The notes: a model not told the origin generated them from the letters alone. 64,000 nucleotides of DNA from 20CM-2-65-7 sp036522875 (GCA_036522875.1 DATDEZ010000047.1:107360-171359); one strand, 5' to 3'. Positions 31,517 through 40,953 are shown, counted from the stretch's first letter. A program made the numbers and translations.

Positions 31517-31906
31517 CTACGATTTCTTCTTCTCGTCTTTGTCTTTGTCGGGACCCATGTCGTGCGCCTGCTTGAGCGCCTGGTCGAGCTGGATCGTCAG
31601 GCTGTTAATGCCGTCCAGCAGCGCGCGGATCTTCACATTGATGCCCGAGCCTTGGCGGCCGGCGACGATGGCGAGCGAGCCCGCGACGTCCGGCAACGTG
31701 CCGAGATTCGCGGTCAGCGCGCGTTGGCGCATATGGGAGAGATCGCGCGCGATGTTGTCGCTGATACCCTTGAGGATCTTCGGACTCGCGGCGCGATTGG
31801 ATTCAAGCTCGGCGACCAGCCGCTTTACGTGATCGACCGTCCGCACGTACCCCTGCAGCTCTTCGATGCGGCGAACCTGATTCGCCGACATCTTCTGGAC
31901 GGCCAC
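31517..31906 (-). CDS. Hypothetical helical protein
   Basis: 129 residues from a GTG at 31906; an ATG six codons in (M-S-A-N-Q) is possible. It is nearly all helix with regular charged/hydrophobic spacing (R-R-I-E-E-L-Q-G-Y, L-V-A-E-L-E-S-N-R) and an acidic/basic tail K-D-K-D-E-K-K-K-S. There is no signal peptide or membrane segment. I do not recognise a family. It is coupled by TAGTG to the phosphatase upstream and lies directly before the ABC-2 ATPase. It may be a small cytoplasmic coiled-coil partner of either. Confidence 0.7.
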   Translation of the reverse strand: MAVQKMSANQVRRIEELQGYVRTVDHVKRLVAELESNRAASPKILKGISDNIARDLSHMRQRALTANLGTLPDVAGSLAIVAGRQGSGINVKIRALLDGINSLTIQLDQALKQAHDMGPDKDKDEKKKS

Positions 31907-33489
31907 TAGTTCCTCGGCTCGAGCGCGTCAGTGCGCGCGTGGCCGTCCACGAGCGACAGCGGAGAGATGCCGAGCAGCGTCGCGAGCGTCGGCGCGATGT
32001 CCACCGTATTCATGCGGCCGGCGTAGGCGCCGCGGCGCACCCCCTTCCCCCACAGGATGATGGGCACGTGCGAGTCGTCTTCGGACGGCTGGCCGTGCAT
32101 CGCGATCGGCAGATTCGGCACGTCCCACACCGAGCCGGGCTGCAGACTGACGGTCAGCACGACGCCGGCATCCGGCGGCAGATGGTGGATCCAGCGACGT
32201 GCCACGGGATCGTTCGATGTGTCGGCGCGCGCCAGGTCGGCCGGCTTGATCACGCGCGCCACTCCTTGAATGCGCAGAATCCGCCCCGTGAGCGCGTCGA
32301 GAATGCTGTCGGTCTTGATGCCCGTCGCGGCGAAGCGGCCGTTGTCCTGCAGGAACAGCATGCCGGTGTCGAACTCGAGCCAGGCGCGCGGCGGGCCGCC
32401 CGCTCCGGCGAGACGATCGAGATCCTGGTTGACGGCCGTGATGAGCGTGTCGAGCAGCACGCGGTAGGCCGGCGCGTTGGTTTTCGCGCGCGTGCGCTCC
32501 GGATAGGACGTAACGCCGTGATCGGCGGTCAGCACCAGCGCGACGTTGTCTCGACCGACGCGATCGGTCAGTCGCTTGAGAAACCAGCCGAGATAGTGGT
32601 CGAGCCGCAGCACCTGATCGTGGATCTCGCGCGAGTCCGGCCCGTAGGCGTGACCAACGGCGTCCGTCGTCGACAGGCTGACCGCGAGAATGTCCGTCCC
32701 ACCACTGCGGCGGCCAAGCTTGAGCGCTTCGAGTCCCTCGAGCGCGAACAGCAGCGTCAACGAATCCATCGCCGGCTGGCCGGCGACGGCCGCCGCGGCG
32801 CGAATCGAATCGGCCGGCAGACGATGTGGGAAAACGAGGTCGGTGCCGCCGTTTTCCCACGGCTCGTTGTCCGGCTCTTTGTAGGCGCTATCGGACAACA
32901 GGAGCGACCACGTCGTGTTCGCGGCCTTGAACGGCAGGCGGCGCGCGTTGAAGCTCTGCACCCAACTGGGCAGCGAGTCCGCGTAATAGCGACTCGTGGT
33001 GAAGAGCCCGGACTGATACCAGTAGACCTGCTCTTTCGCCTGGCCGATCGGGAGTATGGCGCCGCGGTCTTTTCGGCTCACCGACAGCGCGTGCGCCTGC
33101 GGATCCACCGCCTTCAACCAATCGAACAGCGTCGTGCCGCGAAACCGGCGTGGCGACGCACCGGGGCCCGTGGTGCCGAGCAGCGGCGCCGTCGAGTCCT
33201 GCACGCCCTGCGAATTCCGGATAATGCCGGTATGAGCGGGCCACATGCCCGACAGAATCGTCGAGTGACCGGGCGCGGTCTCGGTGACCGCGTGGTCCTG
33301 ATAGGCCTCCGTGAAGAACGCGCCTTCGGTGACGAGCTGCGCGAGCCCGCCGCTCAGCTGGCTCCTCCAGCGCGTGAAGTAGTCGGGACGCAACTGATCG
33401 ACGGTGATGACGACGACGAGCCTGGGCCGAGGGGGCGGCTGCGGCGACCCCCCGAGGGCGGCGATGAGCGCGGCAATGGTGAGGATCAT
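31906..33489 (-). CDS. Secreted alkaline phosphatase-superfamily enzyme (PafA/NPP-like)
   Basis: 527 residues with a short signal sequence and P-P-P-R-P linker. The superfamily metal sites are visible: V-I-T-V-D-Q-L-R-P-D (Asp31), the nucleophile Thr71 in T-E-T-A-P-G-H-S-T-I-L-S-G, D-A-V-G-H-A-Y-G-P-D-S and L-T-A-D-H-G-V. A C-terminal M-H-G-Q-P-S-E-D-D-S-H-V-P His is also present. The arrangement is that of PafA-type phosphomonoesterases and nucleotide pyrophosphatase/phosphodiesterases. Periplasmic phosphate scavenging is the usual role. It lies in the operon between an MFS exporter and the helical protein. Confidence 0.88.
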   Translation of the reverse strand: MILTIAALIAALGGSPQPPPRPRLVVVITVDQLRPDYFTRWRSQLSGGLAQLVTEGAFFTEAYQDHAVTETAPGHSTILSGMWPAHTGIIRNSQGVQDSTAPLLGTTGPGASPRRFRGTTLFDWLKAVDPQAHALSVSRKDRGAILPIGQAKEQVYWYQSGLFTTSRYYADSLPSWVQSFNARRLPFKAANTTWSLLLSDSAYKEPDNEPWENGGTDLVFPHRLPADSIRAAAAVAGQPAMDSLTLLFALEGLEALKLGRRSGGTDILAVSLSTTDAVGHAYGPDSREIHDQVLRLDHYLGWFLKRLTDRVGRDNVALVLTADHGVTSYPERTRAKTNAPAYRVLLDTLITAVNQDLDRLAGAGGPPRAWLEFDTGMLFLQDNGRFAATGIKTDSILDALTGRILRIQGVARVIKPADLARADTSNDPVARRWIHHLPPDAGVVLTVSLQPGSVWDVPNLPIAMHGQPSEDDSHVPIILWGKGVRRGAYAGRMNTVDIAPTLATLLGISPLSLVDGHARTDALEPRN

Positions 33490-33508
33490 GGCCAGAAGGT
33501 AGCAGTCT

Positions 33509-34732
33509 TCAGGTGCTGGCCGCCACCGGCGTCGGCGTGTCCTCCTGAATGCGGAGCGTGAGATAGATGACGAACACGGTGATCACGGCCGAGATGTAGA
33601 ACGGCACGTGCTGCCCGAGCAGCTGGTAGGAGCTCCCGGCGTAGATCGGTCCCAGAATTGCCGCCACGCCGCGATACGTCTGCTGCACGCCGAGCGTCAC
33701 GCCGATTTCGTCGTGGTGCGCGCGGTGACTCACGAGCGCCGAGTTCGCGGGGAACAGAAGCGCCGTGCCGAGCGGCAAGAGCACCTGAGCGGCGATGAAC
33801 AAGGGCAGCGAGGGCGCGAGGGGCACGAGGATGAAGCCAGCCAACAACAGGAACAACCCGACCTGCATCGTGCGGACCTCGCCGAGCCACTCGTTGAACC
33901 ACCCCACGGGCCCGATGCGCATCAACACGCCGATCGCGCCGAACACCATGAAGAAGTAGCCGATCTGCTCGGTGTTGATGCCGAATCGGTCGTTCAAGTA
34001 CAGCGAGAACACCGGCGGGAGCGCGTTGAACGCCAGCATCGCGAACGCGTAGATCCAGATGAGCAGCGAGACGGGGCGCAGCGGATCCGCAACGACGCGA
34101 GCGGCCGGCTGAATGATGTTTTGCACCGTTTCGCGGAACGTCGCCGATTTGCGCGGCGCGTCGGCGGCCGTGCGCGTGACCCCCGCCTGGGCCCACCGCG
34201 ACTCGGGCAACCATTTCCAGGCGAACGCCACGTTGATGAGGACGAGGATGCTCGCGAACACACCGGGGACCGCGTCGCCGAAGTGGTTCATGAATGAGCC
34301 GATGCCCGGCCCAAACAACACGCCGGCGCTCGTCGCGGCCGACAGCCATCCCAGCGCCTTGGCGCGCTCTCGCGGCAGCATCGTGTCGGCGACGTAGGCC
34401 TGGACGACGCCCGTCGTTCCGCCGCCGAGGCCCTGCACGAAGCGCGACAGAAACAGCAGCCACACGCTGTGCGCGAATCCGAAGACGACGTACGCGAACG
34501 CCGAGGCGCCGAGGCCCACGAGCAGCGCTGGACGGCGGCCATAGCGGTCGGACACATAGCCCCACACCGGCGAGGACACGAGCTGCGCGACCGGGAATGA
34601 CGCGGCGAGCAAGCCGACCACCGTGGCCGTGGCGCCGAAATTCTTGGCGTAGAGCGGCAGCAGCGGCCAGATGATCATCAGGCCCATCATGTCCACGAAG
34701 GCGACGAGCATGAGCACGGACAATCGCTTCAT
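33509..34732 (-). CDS. MFS transporter, TetA-like drug/efflux family
   Basis: 407 residues with 12 predicted membrane segments. It has the MFS motif A loop G-Y-V-S-D-R-Y-G-R-R-P and the motif C-like region W-L-S-A-A-T-S-A-G-V-L-F-G-P-G-I-G (TM5, antiporter signature). The central loop is long and basic (about 190-215). These features fit drug/H+ antiporters of the TetA/Bcr type; the substrate is unknown. It overlaps the upstream ABC permease by ATGA (34729-34732), an unusual coupling of an exporter to an iron-type importer. Siderophore or metabolite efflux would be one way to connect them, but this is speculative. Confidence 0.87.
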   Translation of the reverse strand: MKRLSVLMLVAFVDMMGLMIIWPLLPLYAKNFGATATVVGLLAASFPVAQLVSSPVWGYVSDRYGRRPALLVGLGASAFAYVVFGFAHSVWLLFLSRFVQGLGGGTTGVVQAYVADTMLPRERAKALGWLSAATSAGVLFGPGIGSFMNHFGDAVPGVFASILVLINVAFAWKWLPESRWAQAGVTRTAADAPRKSATFRETVQNIIQPAARVVADPLRPVSLLIWIYAFAMLAFNALPPVFSLYLNDRFGINTEQIGYFFMVFGAIGVLMRIGPVGWFNEWLGEVRTMQVGLFLLLAGFILVPLAPSLPLFIAAQVLLPLGTALLFPANSALVSHRAHHDEIGVTLGVQQTYRGVAAILGPIYAGSSYQLLGQHVPFYISAVITVFVIYLTLRIQEDTPTPVAAST

Positions 34733-36360
34733 CGCCGGACTCCGACGCTGAGGACGAGCGCGCTCGCGAGCATCAGCACGACGCCGAACGCAGCCGCCAC
34801 GCCGGTCTCGGACAGCCGCAGGCTCGACAGAATTTCGATGGAGACGGGGCGCGTCTCATACGTGTAGAGGACGATCGACGCGACGAGGTCGCCGAGCGCC
34901 GCGACGAAGGCGAGGCTCGCGCCCGCCGCGAGTCCGGGCCGGAGCTGCGGCAACGTCACGCGCGCCAGCGTGCGCCAGCGTCCCGCGCCGAGACTCGCCG
35001 CAGCCTCCTCGAGCGACGGATCGAGCTGGCGGTACGACGCGAGAATGCCGCGGCCCGTCAGCGGCAACGCGCGGACGAGATACGCGAGCGGCAGGATCAC
35101 CGCAGTCCCGACGAGCACGAACCGCAGCTGCGCCGGCGCATGCACGCTGAACGTGATGGCGAGCGCAATCGCGAACACCGTCCCCGGCAGCGCCCATGGC
35201 AGCGCGAGCAATCCCTCGATCACGCGGCGGAGCTTGACGCGTCGCCGCACGATCAGCCAGCCGCCCGCGAGTGCCAGCACGACCGCGACCAGCGTGCTCG
35301 CCGCCGCCATCCATACCGAGTTCACCATCGGCCGGAGTCGCTCGGCCTCCGAAAACAGCCGGCGATAGTTCTCGAAGCTCAAGACCGGCGGCACGATTTC
35401 CGTCGTCCAGGCACCGTACGGCACGAGCGACACCAGTGCGAGCGTGAGGTGCGGCAACAGCAGCAGCACGGCGAGGCCCCAACCAGCGCCCGCCGCGAGC
35501 CAGCGGACGCTGGCACGACGAATCGGTCTCGGCCGCGGCGCGATACCCTTCCCGAGCGCGACCAGAATGTCGTCCCCTTCGGTTCGGCGCAGGATGCCAA
35601 GCCCCACGATGGCGACGATGGCGAGCGCCACTGTTTCGACCATCGCGAGCGGCAGATCGCCGTTCAGCTTGGTCGCGACGATCTGCGTCGTCATCACGCG
35701 AAACCCGCCGCCGAAGATGTACGGCGCGCTGAAGGAGCCGAGCGCCGTCATGAACGTCAGCATCGCGGCCCCGACGAGCGACGGGCGGAGCAGCGGCACG
35801 ATCACGCGGCGGAGTGTCGCGCGGCCGCCGGCGCCCAGCGACTGCGCTGCTTCGAGCATCGAGACGTCGAGCTTGGCGAGCCCGGCGCGCGTGAACAGAT
35901 AGAAGTAGACGTACATCGAGTACGCGTGGACGAGCAGAATGGCGGCGGGCCCTTGCAACCGCCACGGCGCTTCCTCGAGGTGGAGCGCCGCCTGGACGGC
36001 GCGGGCCACGAATCCCGATTCGCCGTAGAGGAAGAGGAATGCGATCACGCCGACGAGCGGCGGCAGCACGACCGGTAACGCGATCAGCGCACCGAGCGTC
36101 TTGCGGCCGGGGAAGTCGAACCATTCGAACAGAAAGGCGAGCGGAATACCGATCGCGGCGGCGAGGACGACGCTGGCGAGCGAGATCCAGATGCTGGCCC
36201 ACAGCGCGGCCCATTCGCCGGAGCGCGACACGAATGCCCGGATCGCCGCGCCACTGGCGGCATTGCCCACGACGATGATGATCGGATAGACGACGATCCA
36301 CGCCAGCAGCAGGACGAGTGCGATCGCCAGGAGCTCGGTCCTTCGGCGCTGGCGGTTCAT
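34729..36360 (-). CDS. Iron(III)-type ABC transporter permease (FbpB/SfuB-like, duplicated)
   Basis: 543 residues with about 12 membrane segments in two homologous halves, as in FbpB/SfuB. Each half has an EAA loop: E-A-A-Q-S-L-G-A-G-G-R-A-T-L-R-R-V in the first and E-E-A-A-A-S-L-G-A-G-R-W-R-T-L in the second. It starts at ATG 36360, overlapping the ATPase stop as ATGA. A longer upstream reading would only be an out-of-frame shadow of the ATPase. It forms the channel of the importer encoded by the next two genes upstream. Confidence 0.9.
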   Translation of the reverse strand: MNRQRRRTELLAIALVLLLAWIVVYPIIIVVGNAASGAAIRAFVSRSGEWAALWASIWISLASVVLAAAIGIPLAFLFEWFDFPGRKTLGALIALPVVLPPLVGVIAFLFLYGESGFVARAVQAALHLEEAPWRLQGPAAILLVHAYSMYVYFYLFTRAGLAKLDVSMLEAAQSLGAGGRATLRRVIVPLLRPSLVGAAMLTFMTALGSFSAPYIFGGGFRVMTTQIVATKLNGDLPLAMVETVALAIVAIVGLGILRRTEGDDILVALGKGIAPRPRPIRRASVRWLAAGAGWGLAVLLLLPHLTLALVSLVPYGAWTTEIVPPVLSFENYRRLFSEAERLRPMVNSVWMAAASTLVAVVLALAGGWLIVRRRVKLRRVIEGLLALPWALPGTVFAIALAITFSVHAPAQLRFVLVGTAVILPLAYLVRALPLTGRGILASYRQLDPSLEEAAASLGAGRWRTLARVTLPQLRPGLAAGASLAFVAALGDLVASIVLYTYETRPVSIEILSSLRLSETGVAAAFGVVLMLASALVLSVGVRR

Positions 36361-37355
36361 GCCGCGCCGCCGGAGTCGGGGAACGCAATCACGCGGGTCG
36401 CGGTGACGTGCACCCGCGCGCCGACCTCCGCCGCGTCCGGCTCGGCCAGTACCTCGAAGCGCTCGCGGTCGTCGCTCTCGACCAGGAAGAATGCGCCCGC
36501 GCCGGTGTAGCGGCGCTCGCGCACCGTCCCCGCGACGCCGTGGCGATCGAAGCGGAGCCGCTCGGGCCGCACCACGACGACGCTCGCGCCGGTGCCCGTG
36601 CCGTTCCCGCCGAGCGCCCGCGCCGCCGCGCCGCGGAACACGTTGGCGCGGCCGACGAACGTGGCCACGAACAGGTTCGCCGGCTGCTCGTAGAGCTCGT
36701 CGGCCGCCCCGGTTTGCTCGAGGCGCCCGGCGTTGATTACCGCAATGCGATCGCCGAGGTCGAAGGCTTCTTCCTGCTCGTGCGTGACGAACACGGTCGT
36801 GATCCCGACGCGCTTGATCACCTGCCGCAGCTCGCGTCGCGTCCGCTCGCGCAGCGCCGGGTCGAGATTCGAGAGCGGTTCGTCGAGCAGCAGGACGCGG
36901 GGCTCGGGCGCCAGCGCGCGCGCGAGCGCCACGCGCTGCTGCTGGCCACCGGAGAGCTCGTGCACCTTCCGGCGCTCGTAACCCGCGAGATCGACGAGCG
37001 CGAGCGCGGCCGAAACTTTCGTCGCCATCTGCTCCCTGCTCCCCGCTCCCCGCAACCCGAATGCGACGTTCTCGCCGACGTCGAGATGCGGAAACAGCGC
37101 GTAATGCTGGAACACCATGCCGAAGCGCCGGCGCGCCGGGGGCACGGCCGTGACCTCGTCGTTCCCGACGAGGATGCGCCCGCCGTCGGCGTGCTCGAAG
37201 CCCGCGAGCAGCCGGAGGATCGTCGTCTTGCCGCTGCCCGACGGCCCCAGCAACGCGAGAATCTCGCCGCGTCCGATCGTCAGCGAGACGGGACCGACCG
37301 TGATGTCGTCGGCCCAACGTTTCTGGATTGCGTCAATCTCGAGAAAGCCGCTCAT
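36357..37355 (-). CDS. Iron(III)-type ABC transporter ATPase (FbpC/PotA-like)
   Basis: 332 residues from ATG 37355. It has Walker A G-P-S-G-S-G-K-T-T, Q-loop V-F-Q-H-Y-A-L-F-P-H, signature L-S-G-G-Q-Q-Q-R, Walker B L-L-L-D-E-P-L-S-N-L-D and switch His T-H-E-Q-E-E-A. The C-terminal regulatory TOBE region (about 240-332) includes V-R-P-E-R-L. This is the FbpC/PotA clade. It is ATGA-coupled on both sides, to the binding protein upstream and the permease downstream, so the three subunits are likely made together. Confidence 0.9.
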   Translation of the reverse strand: MSGFLEIDAIQKRWADDITVGPVSLTIGRGEILALLGPSGSGKTTILRLLAGFEHADGGRILVGNDEVTAVPPARRRFGMVFQHYALFPHLDVGENVAFGLRGAGSREQMATKVSAALALVDLAGYERRKVHELSGGQQQRVALARALAPEPRVLLLDEPLSNLDPALRERTRRELRQVIKRVGITTVFVTHEQEEAFDLGDRIAVINAGRLEQTGAADELYEQPANLFVATFVGRANVFRGAAARALGGNGTGTGASVVVVRPERLRFDRHGVAGTVRERRYTGAGAFFLVESDDRERFEVLAEPDAAEVGARVHVTATRVIAFPDSGGAA

Positions 37356-38395
37356 CGCGGCTTCCCCGTGCCCCGCACGTGCTGATCCCACCACTGCATC
37401 CACTCCGCGCCGTGCTGGGCGAGCAGGTTCCAATCGACGTCCGCGACCACCATGCGCCGGCGCACGTCGCGCACCCATTCCGGAAGCGAATCCGCTGGAA
37501 GGTCGAGGCGGGCGGGCACGCGAAAGACTTCGCGCGCCGCGGCGAGCTGCATCTCCGGCGTCCCGACGAAATCGACGAACGCGCGCGCTGCCGCGAGATG
37601 CTTCGTGTTGCGCACGACGGCGATGCCGTCTTCGATCGCGACCGTGCCGCTCTTGGGAAACACATAGCCGATCGGCATGCCGCGCCGGCGGCTGATCAAG
37701 ACGTCGGGCAGATCCCAGATCGTGACGAGGCCTTCCTGACGGGCGATCTTCTCGCTCACGAGCGCCGGATTCTGCTCGTAGACCTTGGTCTGCCCATCGA
37801 GCCGGCGCAGCCACGCAAAACCGGGCGCCGTGTCGCCGTTCTGCTTCATCCCGCGCTGGACGATCATGCCGAACACCGCGCGCATCGTGCCGCTGGCGAG
37901 CGGGTCGCGGATGATGATTTTGCCGGTCCACTTGGGCGCCAGGAGGTCGTCCCAGTCCTGCGGCGCTTCCGCCGCGCTCACGACCTTTTCGGCATAGAGG
38001 AACACGACCGGCGTCTCATAGGCGGCGATGTAGCAGTCGCCCGCGCCGCGGCCCCGGACCGCGACCCTGGCGGCCCAGCTCGGCGGCGCGCAGTCGAGCA
38101 GCGAGTCCTGTGCGGCCTGCGCCAAAATGAGCGACGGCCCGCCGAACCAGATGTCCGCCTGCGGATTGGCGCGCTCGGAGCGAACGCGATCGTAGACGTC
38201 CTGCGAGCCCATGTCGAGCCAGCGAACGTCGATGTCGGGATGCAGCGCTTCGAAGCGCGTCTCAAAGAGCGTGAGGAGATCGCGGCCGTGCGGGCTGTAG
38301 ATGACGAGCGGCGTGCGATGATCACGCGAACATGCGGCGAGCCCAGCAACGACGGTCACGCCGCACGCCACACGCCACACGATTCTACGGAACAT
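37352..38395 (-). CDS. Iron(III)-type ABC transporter solute-binding lipoprotein
   Basis: 347 residues with an N-terminal signal and lipobox L-A-A-C (Cys about residue 22). Features of the FbpA/SfuA (type II binding protein) family are V-I-Y-S-P-H-G-R-D-L-L, D-I-D-V-R-W-L-D-M-G-S, D-I-W-F-G-G-P-S, W-D-D-L-L-A-P-K-W-T-G-K-I and R-R-G-M-P-I-G-Y-V-F-P-K-S-G-T. Iron is the usual cargo, but 2-aminoethylphosphonate, putrescine or thiamine binders share the fold. It overlaps the PIG-L gene end by 11 bases and begins the importer cassette. Confidence 0.85.
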   Translation of the reverse strand: MFRRIVWRVACGVTVVAGLAACSRDHRTPLVIYSPHGRDLLTLFETRFEALHPDIDVRWLDMGSQDVYDRVRSERANPQADIWFGGPSLILAQAAQDSLLDCAPPSWAARVAVRGRGAGDCYIAAYETPVVFLYAEKVVSAAEAPQDWDDLLAPKWTGKIIIRDPLASGTMRAVFGMIVQRGMKQNGDTAPGFAWLRRLDGQTKVYEQNPALVSEKIARQEGLVTIWDLPDVLISRRRGMPIGYVFPKSGTVAIEDGIAVVRNTKHLAAARAFVDFVGTPEMQLAAAREVFRVPARLDLPADSLPEWVRDVRRRMVVADVDWNLLAQHGAEWMQWWDQHVRGTGKPR

Positions 38396-40856
38396 TCCGT
38401 CTCTTCAATCCGAGCAGATTCACGAACAGCCGGTAGGCCCCCGGCACACCCGCGGGCAGCTGCCGAAAGAAGCTCAGCCCGGTGTAGACGTACGTGCCTC
38501 GACCGAGTGGCGCCACCAATAGCCCGCCCTTGAGCTCCGCAACGCTCGACGGCGGCGTCGCGGCATCGTGCATTTCGAGCAGCGGCACGTACGTCGTATC
38601 CCAGCTGTGCGCGAAGTACAGGCCGCGCTCCTGGATCCAGCCGCGCCAATCATCCGCGCCGATGTCGTTGGGATAGTGGAACAGCGAGTTGCCCGGATCG
38701 AGCACCGTCACCGGCGCGTTCTCGTCGGTCACGCGATCATGCGGTCGGGCGATCGTGAGCGGATACGGCGCGAAGCCGCCGTCCACGAACGGATACTGTT
38801 GATACTGGACGATCACGAGGCCGCCGCCGCGCGCGTAGTCGAGCAGGCGCGCGTTGTTGGTCAGCAGCGCGGGCTCGGTCTCGTAGGCGCGGCTGCCGAT
38901 CACGATGGCGTCGTACCGCGACAGGTCGCCGCGCGCGAGGGAATCGGGACTGATCATTTCGACGGGCACGCCGACCGCGAGCAACGCCTCGGGCACGCGA
39001 TCCGCGGCCCCGCGCACGTAGCCCACATGCGCGAGCGCGGGCAGCGCGACCCGCGCCGCCCGGATGTCCGCGACCGACGGCTTCGTGAGCGCGCGCGGCC
39101 GGATGTGCGGATAGTCGATGATCTCGAGCCAGCCCGAGCCCGCGCGAAGCTCAGAGGCCCCCGGCTTGAGGCTGTCGGTGGCGGGCGGCGCGAGACTCAC
39201 CGTCACGCTCTTCGTCTCGTCCTCTCGCGTGAACGCGAGACTTTCGGCAGAAATCGTGGGCCAGCCGGCCGGCGTCGTCAGCGGCAGTCGCGCGCTCGCG
39301 GGTCCGCGGGCGCGATTCGTCACGGTGAGCGTGAAATGTCGCGGCTCGTGCGCGTTCCCATCGATCGGCCAGAGCAGCTCCTCCGGCGTGACGCGGACCT
39401 CGACGTCGCGAGTGACGAACAACGGCCGCCGGATCTCCCCGATCGCCTGATCGCGATAGCGGTAGACGACCTCGCGCGTCAACGTCACCGGCTCGCCACC
39501 GATCAGGAGCCGGACGCGCGCCGTGACCGGCGGGGGCTCGAACGGAAGACCGCGCACGTCGGCCGGCGCGGCCGACCAATCGTACAGCCCGCCACGGTTC
39601 GTCAGCGGCCGGCGCAAGAAGTACGGCTGGGTCCGCTCGGCGCCCTGCGCCACGGTCACAACGAAGCGCCGCGTGAGCGCGGTGTTTGGCATGACGGACG
39701 GGGCGCCGAGCTCCAGCCGCTCGAGGCCCCACCCCGCCGGCGCGGCGATCGCCACGCTGTCGAGCTTGACGGTGCTGTCGCCCGCATTCCAGACCGTCAC
39801 CTCGAGCTGCACCCGCTCGCCCGGCGTCAGAATGCCGTCGTCGGCGGTGCCGTCGAGCGTCACCCCCGCCGCGGCCGCGATCGCGCGATCGAGCAGCTCG
39901 CGTTGCGCCGAATCCGCCGTGCCGAGGAGTCGCGACGCGCGCAGCAGATATGGAAGGGTGGCCGCCGGATGCCAGGGATTGAGCGCCGCGCGCGCGGAGT
40001 CAATGAGCGCGGCGTAACCTGAAACGGGAATCGTCGTGTCGACGCCGGCAAACACCGACGTCTCGCCGGGCTGCGGCGTCTTCGACGCGAGGAGCGCGAC
40101 ACCGGACGTCGCGGGGCCCAAGCGTTGCAGCTGCCCCATGTCCTGGGAGCGGTGCCGGCTGCGACTCGCCATCGCGATCTGGAAGTACGATTGGCCGACC
40201 AGCGGATCGAGCGTGCCGACCGGGAGCGACAGCGTGGTCGCCGTAGGATCACCGCGCGTCGATCGGTAGAACTTCTGCGGTCCGCCGGCCGAATCGCGCA
40301 AGAGATCGAACGCCTGTCGCGCGAGAATGGCCGAGACCTGATGGTGACCGTGTCCGTCGGCGGGCGTACCGGAAAAGACGGCGATCACGATCTGCGGCCG
40401 GAAGCGCCGCATCACCGCGACCACGTCCTTGAGGATCGAGTCGCGCGGCCAGAAGCGAAACGTCTCGTCGGCGGTTTTGGAGTAACCGAAGTCGTAGGCG
40501 CGCGTGAAGAACTGGCCGGCCCCGTCGAGCTCGCGCGCCGCGAGCAGCTCCTCGGTACGAATGATCCCGAGCTCGGGGCCGAGCTCGGGACCGATGAGAT
40601 TCTGGCCGCCTTCACCGCGCGTGAGCGAAAGGTAGGCGGCCTGCGCGCCCAGGCCGCGCGACAGCAGGACCAGGAGCTGGGTGTCCTCGTCGTCGGGGTG
40701 CGCGCCGATCATCAGGACGCGTTTGTTGCCGCCGAGCTGGCGCAGGGTGGTCGCCAATGCGGCAACGCCGCCGGTGCCGGCGGGGGCCATTTGGGCCATC
40801 CCGGCAGCGGCGGCGCTGGTACAGAGGAAGAGCGCTACAGCGGCGGTCAGTCGCAC
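38385..40856 (-). CDS. Large secreted PIG-L (LmbE) family deacetylase with extra C-terminal domains
   Basis: 823 residues with a signal peptide (A-A-A-A-G-M-A-Q). The PIG-L zinc motif is I-G-A-H-P-D-D-E (His53, Asp56), with a third ligand in A-D-G-H-G-H-H-Q. The N-terminal 270 residues are the deacetylase. A beta-sandwich region with V-T-V-W-N-A-G-D (NPCBM/NEW3-like repeats) and a C-terminal domain with D-A-I-V-I-G-S-R-A-Y and I-V-Q-Y-Q-Q-Y-P (class-I glutamine-amidotransferase-like fold) follow. PIG-L enzymes remove N-acetyl groups from sugar conjugates; the large secreted form is uncharacterised to my knowledge. It is the first gene of the nine-gene leftward operon, after a terminator. Confidence 0.87.
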   Translation of the reverse strand: MRLTAAVALFLCTSAAAAGMAQMAPAGTGGVAALATTLRQLGGNKRVLMIGAHPDDEDTQLLVLLSRGLGAQAAYLSLTRGEGGQNLIGPELGPELGIIRTEELLAARELDGAGQFFTRAYDFGYSKTADETFRFWPRDSILKDVVAVMRRFRPQIVIAVFSGTPADGHGHHQVSAILARQAFDLLRDSAGGPQKFYRSTRGDPTATTLSLPVGTLDPLVGQSYFQIAMASRSRHRSQDMGQLQRLGPATSGVALLASKTPQPGETSVFAGVDTTIPVSGYAALIDSARAALNPWHPAATLPYLLRASRLLGTADSAQRELLDRAIAAAAGVTLDGTADDGILTPGERVQLEVTVWNAGDSTVKLDSVAIAAPAGWGLERLELGAPSVMPNTALTRRFVVTVAQGAERTQPYFLRRPLTNRGGLYDWSAAPADVRGLPFEPPPVTARVRLLIGGEPVTLTREVVYRYRDQAIGEIRRPLFVTRDVEVRVTPEELLWPIDGNAHEPRHFTLTVTNRARGPASARLPLTTPAGWPTISAESLAFTREDETKSVTVSLAPPATDSLKPGASELRAGSGWLEIIDYPHIRPRALTKPSVADIRAARVALPALAHVGYVRGAADRVPEALLAVGVPVEMISPDSLARGDLSRYDAIVIGSRAYETEPALLTNNARLLDYARGGGLVIVQYQQYPFVDGGFAPYPLTIARPHDRVTDENAPVTVLDPGNSLFHYPNDIGADDWRGWIQERGLYFAHSWDTTYVPLLEMHDAATPPSSVAELKGGLLVAPLGRGTYVYTGLSFFRQLPAGVPGAYRLFVNLLGLKRRNVP

Positions 40857-40919
40857 TTGTGAGAAAGGTAGACGGTGCCGCCCTTCATAACGAAGATGAC
40901 CCGTGGGGGTTCCGTGAGG

Positions 40920-40953
40920 AAAACGGGACGGGGGAAGTTACCCCCGCCCCGTT
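40920..40953 (-). terminator. Rho-independent terminator of the M16 peptidase gene
   Basis: Arms AACGGGACGGGGG (40922-40934) and CCCCCGCCCCGTT (40941-40953) pair over 13 bases with one mismatch around a 6-base loop. On the minus strand the stem is followed by a short T run (GTTTTCC). It lies 18 bases past the M16 stop and separates that gene from the PIG-L operon. Confidence 0.8.

Noticed and set aside
36361..37317. Fusion of the ABC permease with an N-terminal domain
   Set aside because: The upstream in-frame sequence is an Arg-rich shadow of the ATPase gene; the ATGA junction and the N-terminal membrane segment after 36360 define the start.
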